Origin: Streptomyces stelliscabiei
Lineage (GTDB): Bacteria; Actinomycetota; Actinomycetes; Streptomycetales; Streptomycetaceae
Direction of reading: 5' to 3'
Length of the DNA stretch: 64,000 bases
Assembly: GCF_014873495.1 (NCBI RefSeq)
Contig: NZ_JADBGF010000001.1
Coordinates: 5,084,001-5,148,000, forward strand
Part shown: positions 6,694-14,940 of the stretch, piece by piece
Position numbering within the stretch: the first letter of the stretch is position 1
How the letters are laid out: the number at the start of each line of letters is the position of its first letter
Notes under the pieces: model-generated
The model's input: the letters and a program-made list of their open reading frames with translations, nothing else
Databases searched by the model: none
Told to the model about the DNA's origin: nothing
Position numbers and translations under genes: made by a program

Positions 6694-9269
6694 GAGAGGA
6701 ACGGCAGGCCTTCGCCCGAGCCGAGTGCGTCGTCGAGGGCGAGCAGGACGCCTGCCGTGCCGGTGGCGAGGTCGGTGGAGAGGCGCAGGGTCTGGTCGCC
6801 GAGGAAGGCGGGGTGGCCCGCGTAGGGGATGGCGTGCCAGCCGAAGGCCGTGAGATGGCGGTGCACCGCGGCCTCGGTCTCCGGACCCGGCGTTCTGCCG
6901 TGCAGTCGGCGCAGGGCCAGCGTCGCTCCCGCCCGGCCCTGGAACAGGCCCGCCTGGGCCTGGTAGGGGGAGGCCAGCGAGGAGTGGAGGAGGGGGAGGG
7001 CGTCGTGCAGGGCCGGGTCCGGGGAGGGCAGGTGCGCCAGTACGTCGCTCACGACCATCGCCGTTCCCGCGCCGCCCACCGCCAGGTACGGCATCCGGCT
7101 GATGCCCGGTCCGGTCGACAGCTCGGCGAGGTCGTGGCGCAGTCCCTCCACCGCCGTGTGCAGCAGTTTCGGGTCGCCCGTCCTCTCGTACAGCCGCAGC
7201 AGGAACAGCGCCGCGCCCGTCGCGCCGTGGAGCAGACCCGGTCGGGGGCGGGCCGCGTAGCCGCCCGGGGTGCGGTCAGCGACCAGTTCCGCCAGGCGTT
7301 CGGCCGCGTCGAGGTGGCCGAAGTGGAGCAGGGAGAGGCCGATGCCGGGGAGGCCGGCGAAGAGGGAGCCGTCCACGTCGTCCAGCGGCAGGGCGAGGGC
7401 GCGGTCCAGGACCTCGTGTGCCTCGACCGTACGGCCCAGGGCGTCGAGGGCGTAGGCGATGCCGTGCAGGCCGTCGTAGAAGCCGGGGCGGGGTTCGGTC
7501 CAGCGGCGGACGCGCTCGGTCAGCCAGTCGGTGTGCGCGGCCGGGATCTCCGTACCGGCGCCGCCCAGGGCCCACAGGACCCCGGCGGCTCCGTGGGCGA
7601 GGGCGAGGCCGCCGCCCGGGGTGGTGAACTGGGCGATGTCGCCGGGGAAGAGGCGGTCCTCGCGGTCCGGGGTCGCGGTGGCCAGGATTCCCGCCGCGAG
7701 TGAGGCGCGCAGGGACGACCAGTCGGCGGGGGTGAGGGTGTCGGGCCAGACGGGGGCCGGGGCGGCGGCGCTCGCGGCGGTCTCCGCGTGCGCGGCGGTC
7801 CCCGCGTGCGCGTCGGTCCCCGCTCCCTTTCCCTCGGCGGTGTCGTGGGCGGCCGTCAGATCCGCCACCACCCGCTCCGCGAAGTCCGCCGGCACCGGGA
7901 AGTTCTCCGTCACCAGGGTGATCAGTTGCTCCGTCTTCTCCGGGCCCCAGTTCAGCACCACCGTCAGCGGCAGGAACACCGCGAGGCGGAGGCAGCCGAG
8001 GGCGTAGCGGTCGACCGCCGGGCCCGTGCAGCCGGCCGGGGCGCGGAAGCCGGGTGCGCCGATCGACTGGGCGGCCATGGCGTCGACCGGGGTCGCCGTC
8101 TCCAGGTCGATGAAGGCGATCGAGTCGTCCGGCCGGACCAGGACGTTGTTGGGGTGCAGATCGCCGAAGACCACGCCCCGGTCGTGCATGGCCCGCACGC
8201 CCGCGTCGATCTGGTCGAGGAGGGACAGGGCCCAGGAGGTGTACGCCGTGAACGACTCGGAGGAGGCGTCGGCATCCGGGTTCAGCAGCGGGTTGGACTC
8301 GTGGATACGCGTGTGGAGCGAGGCGCCCGGCACGAACTCCCGTGCCAGGAAGTAGTGTTCGCGCCCCTTGCGGTAGTCGATCAGCGGCGGCACGCAGTCC
8401 AGTCCCGCCAGCCGCTCCAGCGCCCAGCGCTCGCGCTCCAGCCGGGTCACCGCGTCCTCGCCCTCCTCGTCGAGGCCGGCCAGCGGGCGAGCCTCCTTGA
8501 GGAGCACGGTGGCTTCGGTACCGGAGCCCTGGCGCAGGTCCTGGGCCTCGTAGACGCCGCCACCGTTGGAGAAGTGCAGCGCCCTGACCGCGCGGAACGG
8601 GAAGTCGCCCATCGTGCTCGCGTTACGGGCCGCCAGTGACTCGGCGAGGCAGTCCGGCAGCGTCACCCACGCGGGCGGGCGGAAGCCGGGGCCGCGTACG
8701 TCGGGGACGAGACGGCCGTCCGGGTCCTCGATGCAGTGCACCGGGTCGCCCTTCGCGTCCCGGCCGAGGCGGGCGACGAAGCCGCCGTAGCGGACGTAGA
8801 GCGGGCCGGAGCGCCAGCGCAGGTCGCTGAGGATGTACGGGCCCGGCTCGCCGCCGACCTCGGCGTCCAGGTCGACGAGCACCCGCTCCAGCTGGGGCTC
8901 GTCCGGCGGGTAGACGGTGATGAACTTGCCGCTCGCGCCGCGGTCGCCGTACTTGCTGTTGCGCCGGTTCAGGACCTCGGCGCTGCGGATGTACTTGAAG
9001 GTGAGGCGCTCGCGTACGCAGTAGGCGCGTACGGCGGCGAGGACGCGGTCGGCGTTGTCCCGGGTCGCCGAGACGTGGATCTTCCAGCCCTGGCCGGGGA
9101 GTTCGGTGTGCGGCGGGGTCAGCACCACCCAGTCGGCGTTGACGGTGCGGGTCCAGCCGGCGGGGGCCTGTGCCACCGCGTCGGCGGGTTCGGTGGGGGC
9201 GGTGGCGGTCGCCGGGTCCTCGTAGAACGCGTTGCCCGCCTGGCAGTAGGTCACGTACCGGAGATCCAT
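6690..9269 (-). CDS. Class III lanthionine synthetase LanKC (lyase-kinase-cyclase)
   Basis: LanKC enzymes phosphorylate Ser/Thr of a precursor peptide, eliminate phosphate to give Dha/Dhb, and may cyclise with Cys. The 859-aa product has the three modules in order. An N-terminal lyase domain (about 1-200) carries the GWKIHVSAT, TFKYIRS and GASGKFITVYP motifs. A protein-kinase-like domain (about 225-440) has Lys258 in VLLKEA, GDLHPNN at 369-375 and Asp388 in FIDLE. After a His/Ala/Thr-rich linker (about 475-510) comes a LanC-like domain. The last Cys is residue 426, so the cyclase half has no Cys zinc ligands, as in class III rather than class IV. It starts 27 bp after the protease stop with an AGGAAG ribosome site. 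No Cys-containing precursor is present nearby, so dehydration may be its main task here. Confidence 0.9.
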   Translation of the reverse strand: MDLRYVTYCQAGNAFYEDPATATAPTEPADAVAQAPAGWTRTVNADWVVLTPPHTELPGQGWKIHVSATRDNADRVLAAVRAYCVRERLTFKYIRSAEVLNRRNSKYGDRGASGKFITVYPPDEPQLERVLVDLDAEVGGEPGPYILSDLRWRSGPLYVRYGGFVARLGRDAKGDPVHCIEDPDGRLVPDVRGPGFRPPAWVTLPDCLAESLAARNASTMGDFPFRAVRALHFSNGGGVYEAQDLRQGSGTEATVLLKEARPLAGLDEEGEDAVTRLERERWALERLAGLDCVPPLIDYRKGREHYFLAREFVPGASLHTRIHESNPLLNPDADASSESFTAYTSWALSLLDQIDAGVRAMHDRGVVFGDLHPNNVLVRPDDSIAFIDLETATPVDAMAAQSIGAPGFRAPAGCTGPAVDRYALGCLRLAVFLPLTVVLNWGPEKTEQLITLVTENFPVPADFAERVVADLTAAHDTAEGKGAGTDAHAGTAAHAETAASAAAPAPVWPDTLTPADWSSLRASLAAGILATATPDREDRLFPGDIAQFTTPGGGLALAHGAAGVLWALGGAGTEIPAAHTDWLTERVRRWTEPRPGFYDGLHGIAYALDALGRTVEAHEVLDRALALPLDDVDGSLFAGLPGIGLSLLHFGHLDAAERLAELVADRTPGGYAARPRPGLLHGATGAALFLLRLYERTGDPKLLHTAVEGLRHDLAELSTGPGISRMPYLAVGGAGTAMVVSDVLAHLPSPDPALHDALPLLHSSLASPYQAQAGLFQGRAGATLALRRLHGRTPGPETEAAVHRHLTAFGWHAIPYAGHPAFLGDQTLRLSTDLATGTAGVLLALDDALGSGEGLPFLS

Positions 9270-9296
9270 GGTCGTTCTTCCTGTGAGGGCTCTGGG

Positions 9297-10964
9297 CTAC
9301 CAGCGCCAGGCCGGTGCGACGTACTTGGTGTAGAGCCACTCCCAGCCCGGGCGGCTGCCCGCGTCCAGCTGGGCCGCGCCCGAGGGGTCGGCGGGGGCAC
9401 GGTCACGGCCGCCGCGCAGGTCCAGCGGAAGGCCGAGGGCCGGGGTCGGCAGGGCGTCGCTGCGGACCGGGATCAGCGCCGACAGCGGGGCCATGGCGTC
9501 CTTGCCGTCGGCCCCGTCGACGGCGACCGTCGCGGCGCCGGTCCGGGTACGGGTCGCGATGCCGGCGCGGTAGAGGCGTACCGGGGCGCCGGAGGTGATC
9601 AGCGCGCGGTCGGTGGACTGGGGCAGGAGCAGCGTGACGCGGCCGTCCTCGGCCGTCGTGTAGCCGCCGTTGACGGTGTAGGGGACCTGGACCAGCTGCC
9701 CGAGCACGGCGAGGGCGGCCGCGGCCAGGGCGAGCACCGCGCCGAGGCGCCAGGGGCTGCCGCCCGCCGTCCGGGCCTCGCGGGCGAAGCGGCGTACGCC
9801 TCGCGCCAGGTGGTGGAGGAAGTAGCCGATGCCGCACAGGACGAGGAGCGCGCCCAGGGCGCCGAGGCGCTGGAGGCTGTCCGACCAGAGGGTGATCGCG
9901 CCCGCCACGATGTAGAGCGGGAAGGTCATGCAGAGCAAACCGAAGGGAACCGCCCAGCGCACGCCGGGCAGTTCGCGGCGGTAGCCGGTGCCGCCGGCCA
10001 GCATCCGGGCCAGCCACCTGCGGGCGTCGGTCATCGCCCGGTCGCGCAGATGCGGGATGTCCAGGTGGCTCATCAGCGCGATGTAGCCGTCCAGTTTCAC
10101 GAACGGCAGGAGGTTGAGCACGCCGGAGAGGTAGGTGACGACGGCATACACGAGAACACCGTCACGCGCCGCCGAGGCGCCCATGAAGAGGGTGGCGAGG
10201 GCGGCGGCCCCGGCGATGACGGTCTGGGTGGCGATGCCGGCGAGGGCGACCCGTACCCGCTGCTCCTTGCGCGGCAGCCGCCAGCCGTCGGACACGTCGC
10301 AGAAGAAGGCCGGCGACATGTAGAAGAGCATCATGCCCATCCGGGTCGGCCGTCCGCCGTAGTACGTGAGGACCGCGCCGTGGCCGATCTCGTGGACGGC
10401 GGTGGTGGCGAGCACCGCGCCGATCACGCAGAGGTAGAGCAAAGGTGCGAAGGGGCGCCCCAACGCGCCCTGGAGGTCGGCCCCTTGGAAGGCCAGGACG
10501 AGCAGTCCGCCGATCGTGACGGCCGAGGCGGCGACGGCGGCCCCGCGGTGCGCGGCGGCCGCCACGAGCGGGGCGAGGCGGGCCAGCAGCCGGTCCGGCT
10601 TGAGGAGGGTGAACTGCAGGGTGAGCGGCGGGACGAAGCGGAACCAGGAACTGCGGTCCTTCTTCGGCACTCCGTCGTCCAGCACCTTCGCCCCGGCGAG
10701 TGTCCGCACCGCCGAGCCGACGTCGGCCTGGGTCCAGGGTGCGCCGAGGGCGTCGGCCAGGTCGTCGTGGTCGCGTACGCCGTCGACGGCCCGGACGAGG
10801 CGGGCCAGGTCCTCCTGGAGGCGGAAGTACTGGTGGCTGCCGCGCTGCACCACCCAGGGCGCGCCCGGCTCGGCCGGCTCGTGGACCACCACGTCGGGGG
10901 CGAGGCGGGGACGGGCCAGCCGCTCGGGGGCCAGTAGTACGGCACCGGCGGGTGTGCTGGACAT
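9297..10964 (-). CDS. mpaP: Daptide-type intramembrane metalloprotease (MpaP-like, M50)
   Basis: The likely leader-removing protease of the RiPP pathway. The 555-aa protein has an N-terminal soluble region (about 1-135) resembling PqqD-like peptide-binding modules (HQYFRLQEDLARLVRAVDG), then a multi-pass membrane core with the zinc motif HEIGH at 191-195 in a helix and a distal LDGY motif (FVKLDGY), the M50 arrangement. Further helices and a short C-terminal extracytoplasmic region follow. Start at ATG 10964 is set by GAGGAGA 8 nt upstream; the longer upstream open frame is non-coding in character. It lies 227 bp beyond the permease gene and 27 bp before LanKC. The daptide link is from context; the M50 assignment is firm. 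Confidence 0.85.
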   Translation of the reverse strand: MSSTPAGAVLLAPERLARPRLAPDVVVHEPAEPGAPWVVQRGSHQYFRLQEDLARLVRAVDGVRDHDDLADALGAPWTQADVGSAVRTLAGAKVLDDGVPKKDRSSWFRFVPPLTLQFTLLKPDRLLARLAPLVAAAAHRGAAVAASAVTIGGLLVLAFQGADLQGALGRPFAPLLYLCVIGAVLATTAVHEIGHGAVLTYYGGRPTRMGMMLFYMSPAFFCDVSDGWRLPRKEQRVRVALAGIATQTVIAGAAALATLFMGASAARDGVLVYAVVTYLSGVLNLLPFVKLDGYIALMSHLDIPHLRDRAMTDARRWLARMLAGGTGYRRELPGVRWAVPFGLLCMTFPLYIVAGAITLWSDSLQRLGALGALLVLCGIGYFLHHLARGVRRFAREARTAGGSPWRLGAVLALAAAALAVLGQLVQVPYTVNGGYTTAEDGRVTLLLPQSTDRALITSGAPVRLYRAGIATRTRTGAATVAVDGADGKDAMAPLSALIPVRSDALPTPALGLPLDLRGGRDRAPADPSGAAQLDAGSRPGWEWLYTKYVAPAWRW

Positions 10965-11191
10965 GCCTGGTTCTCTCCTCGGGACGGCGGGACGGCGGGG
11001 TGGCGGGGGTGGATTCGGTGGCTCCGCGAGCGCCGGTGTCGGGGCATGCCGCCGGGCGACGTCGCGGGTGGTGTCGGACGCGACGTCGGACGGCGGGCGA
11101 CATGACGTGGAGTCAGGTGACGTGGGGTGAGGTGAGGCCGGGTGAGGTGAGGCCGGGGCGGGGGCCCGTACGGCGACGGCCGGCGCTGTCG
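10965..11191. other. Spacer between exporter permease and protease genes
   Basis: No gene is seen. It holds short direct repeats (GGTGAGGTGAGGCCGG twice around 11127-11157), and separates the exporter block from the protease/LanKC block. An internal promoter is possible but not evident. Confidence 0.4.
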
Positions 11192-11935
11192 TCAGACGAC
11201 GTCGCGCGCGGTGAACAGCTTCCGGGCGAGCAGCGCGGCGGCCGTCAGCCAGCCCACGATCACCAGCAGCGCGAGCGGCGTGGAGAGCAGGTCGGGCTTC
11301 TGGTCCCGGTAGACGGAACTCTGGGCGATCGTCATCAGGTACTTGCCGGCCTCCGGCACCAGCACCTGCACCGCCGGGTCGACGACCAGGGTCAGCGCGA
11401 CGACGGTCACCACGGCCCCCACCTGGTGCCGGACGATCCAGCCGACCAGCGCGCCCCAGGGTGCGGCGAGCGTGTTGACGGCGAAGACGCCCAGCAGGAT
11501 CAGCCAGGTCTCGCCGTGCCACGCGGGCTTCGTCCCGTTGGCCGCGAGGGTGCCCCAGGCGGAGGCGAGGGACAGTGCGGCGGTGAGCAGCGCGGCGAGG
11601 GCGCCCACGGCGGTGGCGGTCAGCACCTTGGCGGCGAGCAGACGGGTACGGCCGCCGCTCATCAGGACGGAGCGGCCGATGGCACCCGAGGTGTACTCGC
11701 GGGAGACGAAGACCGCGCCGAAGAGGGAGGTGAAGAGGGACATCATGAACCAGGAGCGGACGATGTCGTCGGTGACGGCCGCCCGGCCCATGGTGCCCTC
11801 CTCGATGGCCGTCACCCCCTGGGAGGCGTAACCGAGGGCACCGAGCAGGGACATCAGGACACCGCACCCGGCCAGGATCAGCCAGCCGCGGCCGGTCCAG
11901 GCCTTGGTCCATTCGCCGGCGAGCAGGTTACGCAT
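11192..11935 (-). CDS. ABC-2 type exporter permease of the RiPP cluster
   Basis: A 247-aa integral membrane protein of the ABC-2 permease type, starting MRNLLAGEWTKAWTGRGWLIL at ATG 11935; the longer open frame upstream overlaps the ATPase gene and is not used. About six hydrophobic helices are visible, with the amphipathic EWTK start and the VSREYTSGAIGRSVLMSGGRTRLL cytoplasmic loop that contacts the ATPase in this family. Its start overlaps the ATPase stop by 8 bases, so the two are made together. It probably exports the matured peptide, or gives producer immunity. Confidence 0.87.
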   Translation of the reverse strand: MRNLLAGEWTKAWTGRGWLILAGCGVLMSLLGALGYASQGVTAIEEGTMGRAAVTDDIVRSWFMMSLFTSLFGAVFVSREYTSGAIGRSVLMSGGRTRLLAAKVLTATAVGALAALLTAALSLASAWGTLAANGTKPAWHGETWLILLGVFAVNTLAAPWGALVGWIVRHQVGAVVTVVALTLVVDPAVQVLVPEAGKYLMTIAQSSVYRDQKPDLLSTPLALLVIVGWLTAAALLARKLFTARDVV

Positions 11936-12749
11936 GGCTCTGTCCTCCGACAGCGAATGAGGCGGCCGGCACGGTTGATACGGCCGGTGCGGTTGATGCC
12001 GTCGTCGGCGAGCCGACCAGGGAGAAGAACCTGTCTTCGAGGCGTTCCCCCTCGCCCGTGCCGACGAGACCATCGAGCGGACCGGCGTACCGCAGCGAGC
12101 TCTGGATGATCACCACGTCGTCCACGGTCTGCTCCACCTCGGAGAGCAGGTGGCTGGAGACGAGGACGGTCCTGCCCTCGTCGGCCAGGCCGCGCAGCAG
12201 GCCGCGCAGCCAGCGGATGCCGTCCGGGTCGAGACCGTTGGCGGGCTCGTCCAGGACGAGGAGTTCGGGGTCGGGGAGCAGCGCGGTGGCGAGCGCGAGA
12301 CGCTGCTTCATGCCGGTCGAGTAGCCCTTGACGGGGCGGGAGGCCGCGTTGCCGTCGGCCAGGCCCACCAGGTCGAGGACCTCCTCGACGCGCTGCCGGG
12401 GCAGGCCCAGGGTCCGGGCCCAGATGGTGAGTTCGCGTCGGGCACTGGCGCCGGGCAGCGGCCCCACGGCGTCCATGCTGACGCCCACCCGGCGGGCGGC
12501 GTGGGGCAGTTCGGCGTAGGGGCGGCCGAAGACGGTCGCTTCGCCGGAGGTCGGCCGGCACAGGCCGAGCAGCATCCGCAGCGAGGTGGTCTTACCGGCT
12601 CCGTTGCGGCCGAGGAGGCCGACGATCCGGCCCGGCCGGACCTCGTACGTCAGGTCGTCGACCGCCGTGACCTCGCCGAAGCGCTTGGTCAGGCCGCGCA
12701 GGGCGACGACGGGCGCGCCGGCGGTGCTCGACGGGTTCGCGGTGCTCAA
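11928..12749 (-). CDS. ABC transporter ATP-binding protein of the RiPP cluster
   Basis: The nucleotide-binding subunit paired with the downstream permease. The 273-aa protein has Walker A (GLLGRNGAGKTTSLRMLLG), a Q-loop region, the signature replaced by VKGYSTGMKQRLALA, Walker B (LLVLDEPANGLDPDG) and the switch His (VLVSSHLLSEVEQ). The C-terminal tail is Thr/Ala/Val rich. ATG 12749 overlaps the stop of the 65-aa membrane protein by 4 bases. In daptide and lantibiotic clusters such pairs provide export or self-protection. Confidence 0.92.
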   Translation of the reverse strand: MSTANPSSTAGAPVVALRGLTKRFGEVTAVDDLTYEVRPGRIVGLLGRNGAGKTTSLRMLLGLCRPTSGEATVFGRPYAELPHAARRVGVSMDAVGPLPGASARRELTIWARTLGLPRQRVEEVLDLVGLADGNAASRPVKGYSTGMKQRLALATALLPDPELLVLDEPANGLDPDGIRWLRGLLRGLADEGRTVLVSSHLLSEVEQTVDDVVIIQSSLRYAGPLDGLVGTGEGERLEDRFFSLVGSPTTASTAPAVSTVPAASFAVGGQSHA

Positions 12750-12943
12750 CGGCGTGCCTTCCGGAGGTTGGCGCCGATCTTGACCAGGCAGCTCAGCATG
12801 ACGGCACCCAGGCCGGCCATGACGAAGATCTCGACGCCACCCGACAGCTGCGAGGTGGCGACGGCCATGCCGAGCGGGATGAGAGCGCAGGCGAAGGCGA
12901 GGTTCTTGTTCTCGGCCGCTGCCTTGTCTCGGCTGTTGGCCAT
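12746..12943 (-). CDS. 65-aa two-helix membrane protein of the RiPP cluster
   Basis: Starts at ATG 12943 behind AAGGAG (MANSRDKAAAENKNLAF) and ends RKARR, overlapping the ATPase start by ATGA. Two hydrophobic segments (about 16-31 and 37-56) form a membrane hairpin with a basic C-terminus. No family is recognised. Its coupling to the exporter makes a transporter accessory or immunity peptide the best guess. It lacks the ELGMQELEAMEAP leader and the C-terminal Thr, so it is not a third precursor. Confidence 0.75.
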   Translation of the reverse strand: MANSRDKAAAENKNLAFACALIPLGMAVATSQLSGGVEIFVMAGLGAVMLSCLVKIGANLRKARR

Positions 12944-13005
12944 GCTGGACTCCTTGGTCGCACTGGTGGGACTTGGGTGGGGGGAGGGGGCGGAGAACGA
13001 AGCGC

Positions 13006-13064
13006 GGATTCCGCGGTGGCGGCCCAGGGCCCTCTGCGGGCCCGGGACGCCGCCGCGGAAATCC
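13006..13064. terminator. Large imperfect hairpin between precursor and exporter genes
   Basis: The 27-nt arms 13006-13032 and 13038-13064 pair around a TCTGC loop with few mismatches (GGATTCCGCGG... / ...CCGCGGAAATCC). On the minus strand it follows the two precursor genes and precedes the exporter genes. It could attenuate read-through, or stabilise the 3' end of an abundant precursor mRNA. Confidence 0.6.
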
Positions 13065-13103
13065 GTATGCGGTTCGGCCACCGCTGCCGGCTGATCGGCC
13101 GGA

Positions 13104-13188
13104 TCAGGCAGACCGCCGCTTCAGACAGACCGCCGCTTCAGACAGACCGCCGCTTCAGGCAGACCGCCGGATCGGACAGACCTGCCAG
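13104..13188. repeat. 17-bp tandem repeat downstream of the precursors
   Basis: Five consecutive 17-bp units based on TCAGACAGACCGCCGCT: units 2 and 3 (13121-13154) are identical, unit 1 differs at one position, unit 4 at three, and unit 5 is clearly degenerate. It lies in the untranslated gap between the second precursor and the large hairpin, where copy number may vary between strains. Confidence 0.85.
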
Positions 13189-13213
13189 GTGGGACAGACC
13201 TACCGGATCAGGA

Positions 13214-13369
13214 TCAGGTGGCGATGACCGCGCTGGCGACGGTGCTGATCACGACGCCGGTCTTGAAGCCGCTCCAGAAGCCCGGGGCCTCCATGGCCTC
13301 CAGCTCCTGCATGCCCAGCTCCAGCGACGCGTCGAAGCCGGTCGGCTCCTGCGTGACGTTGTCCTTCAT
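13214..13369 (-). CDS. Daptide-type RiPP precursor 2 (51 aa)
   Basis: A 51-aa peptide too short for many gene callers. GGGAGG precedes ATG 13369. The leader (about 1-29) contains SLELGMQELEAMEAP, nearly identical to precursor 1. The probable core, GFWSGFKTGVVISTVASAVI plus AT (30-51), is hydrophobic, carries one Lys, three Ser (33, 42, 46) and three Thr (37, 43, 51), no Cys, and ends in Thr. A C-terminal Thr is the residue that daptide enzymes turn into a dimethylated diaminopropane. The cut site after MEAP is my inference from leader conservation. Confidence 0.9.
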   Translation of the reverse strand: MKDNVTQEPTGFDASLELGMQELEAMEAPGFWSGFKTGVVISTVASAVIAT

Positions 13370-13426
13370 ATCGGTTTCCCTCCCGTTGAGTTGAGACTGG
13401 ATCGAGTCGAACGAGTCTTGAGTGGA

Positions 13427-13600
13427 TCAGGTGATGATCGAGACGGCGACGCCCGTCGAGACACCGACGGCCGACACGACCGTCGCACCGACGACGACGC
13501 CACCGGCGGTCCACCAGCCCGGGGCCTCCATGGCCTCAAGCTCCTGCATGCCCAGTTCCAGGGCGGAGCTGAAGTTGTCGTTCTCGAAGTTCTCCTGCAT
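13427..13600 (-). CDS. Daptide-type RiPP precursor 1 (57 aa)
   Basis: The ATG at 13600 follows a good GGGGAG ribosome site; the much longer open frame upstream is antisense-like read-through. The leader (1-27) ends ALELGMQELEAMEAP. The probable core starts GWWTAGG at residue 28, runs 30 residues rich in Val, Gly and Ala with no charge, contains Thr31, 40, 49, 57 and Ser43, 48, 54, no Cys, and ends SIIT. It shares 15 of 15 residues LELGMQELEAMEAPG with precursor 2. It lies directly after mpaC on the same strand, separated from precursor 2 by 57 bp. Confidence 0.92.
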   Translation of the reverse strand: MQENFENDNFSSALELGMQELEAMEAPGWWTAGGVVVGATVVSAVGVSTGVAVSIIT

Positions 13601-13677
13601 GGGAACTCCCCCTTTTCTCATGGTGTCGAGAGCCGTTGCTCTCTTTCCGCCCGCTCCCGGGACCGGGAGCGGAAGTC

Positions 13678-14940
13678 TCAGATGTGCGCGGTGAGCGCGG
13701 CGTGCGCGGTCGGCGCGGCGTGCGCGGTCCGTGTCGGGGTCGTGCCGAGCGCCGCGTCCAGGAGGCGGCGTACGTCCTCCGCCCGCAGCCCGCCGAGCAT
13801 CGGCAGGCCGGCACCCCAGGCCCGTACGGTCCGCTCGGCCAGGGCCTCGATCCGTCCCGGCCCTTCGGCGGTGAGCCGCCGGCCCACCCGCCAGTCGTCC
13901 ATCAGGGCGGCGATCCCGTCGGCCGGGTCCTCGGGCAGGGCCCGCCCCCGGTCCGCCGACGCGGCCTCGCGCAGCCCGGCCCACATCCGTCGCAGCCGTG
14001 GCGCGGAGCCCAGCCGGGGCTCCCCGTCGAGCACGGCCCGCCACAGGTGCGGCAGCAGCGCGGCGACGGCGGTCATCTTCCGTACGCCGAGTGCCGACGA
14101 CATCTCGTTGGCGATGAGCCAGCCCTTGACCGCGTACGGGTCGCGGCCCTGGTGCAGCCACTCGCCGTGCGTGAGCCCGCTGAGCTTGGCGATGTCCAGG
14201 CGGAGCGCGTCGCCGGGCTCCTCCTCCCGTACCGCCTCGTAGCCGAGCTGGACGAGCCGCCGGGCGACCGTCTCCGTCAGCCGGTCCTCGGTGCGGCGGT
14301 CCTCCCGATGGTCACCGGCGTACGGGCTGACCGCCCGGAACAGCGCCTCCAGGACGCCCTCCACGACCAGTTCCCGGGGCAGTGTCACGGTGGCCGACGG
14401 ATCGAGCAGTGCCGCCTCCGGCCGCAGTACGCCGCCGAGGATCAGCCGCTTGCCCTGCGGGTACGCGAGGCAGGCGACCGCGCTCATCTCGCTGCCGGTG
14501 CCGAGGGTCGTCGGTACGGCGAGCAGCGGGACGGTACGGGTGACCTCGCCCGGCAGGCCCATCAGGCCGCCGCGCTGGGGCACGGTGAGGCGGGTGTACG
14601 CGACCGGGTTGGCCCGCAGCAGGGCCGCGATCTTCGCCAGGTCGAGCACCGATCCGCCGCCGACGGCGACCACCAGGCCGACCTCGGCCTCCTCGTCCGC
14701 CAGGCTCTCGGCGAGCGCGGCGGCCGCGTCGAGATCACCGGGGCCGGCGGCCAGTGGTGTCCGGGCCGTCCGCCAGCGGGCCCGGCCGAGGCGGTCCTGG
14801 ACCAGGGCCGTGATCCCCGCCGTCGCGACAGCGGTGTCCACGAGGAGGGCGGCCGTGCGGCCTCCTCCGTCGGGAAGCCATGCCGTGAGGGCGTCGGGAC
14901 CGATCAGCGCCCGGGTCGGTCCGCCTCGGCCGTGGCTCAT
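13678..14940 (-). CDS. mpaC: Daptide-type dehydrogenase, iron-ADH-like fold (MpaC-like)
   Basis: Proposed to oxidise and decarboxylate the C-terminal Thr of the precursor. The 420-aa protein has the Fe-alcohol-dehydrogenase framework: VAVGGGSVLDLAKIAA at 92-106 (nucleotide loop) and PTTLGTGSEMSA at 143-154. The four metal ligands of classical members (Asp, His, His, His) are mostly altered: DALTH corresponds to EALFR (198-202), H258/H263 cover one His, and the last His position appears as K272. Metal use is therefore doubtful. ATG 14940 overlaps the mpaD stop by 4 bases. The C-terminus (HAAPTAHAALTAHI) is low complexity. Confidence 0.82.
   Translation of the reverse strand: MSHGRGGPTRALIGPDALTAWLPDGGGRTAALLVDTAVATAGITALVQDRLGRARWRTARTPLAAGPGDLDAAAALAESLADEEAEVGLVVAVGGGSVLDLAKIAALLRANPVAYTRLTVPQRGGLMGLPGEVTRTVPLLAVPTTLGTGSEMSAVACLAYPQGKRLILGGVLRPEAALLDPSATVTLPRELVVEGVLEALFRAVSPYAGDHREDRRTEDRLTETVARRLVQLGYEAVREEEPGDALRLDIAKLSGLTHGEWLHQGRDPYAVKGWLIANEMSSALGVRKMTAVAALLPHLWRAVLDGEPRLGSAPRLRRMWAGLREAASADRGRALPEDPADGIAALMDDWRVGRRLTAEGPGRIEALAERTVRAWGAGLPMLGGLRAEDVRRLLDAALGTTPTRTAHAAPTAHAALTAHI

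Noticed and set aside
9297..11912. 871-aa protein as read from 11912
   Set aside because: The first about 315 residues are antisense-like sequence over the permease gene; the protease begins at ATG 10964 with a clear ribosome site.
12746..12943. Third RiPP precursor
   Set aside because: Two-helix membrane protein lacking the shared leader and C-terminal Thr.
13104..13188. CRISPR-like 17-bp repeats
   Set aside because: No spacers between units; simple tandem array.
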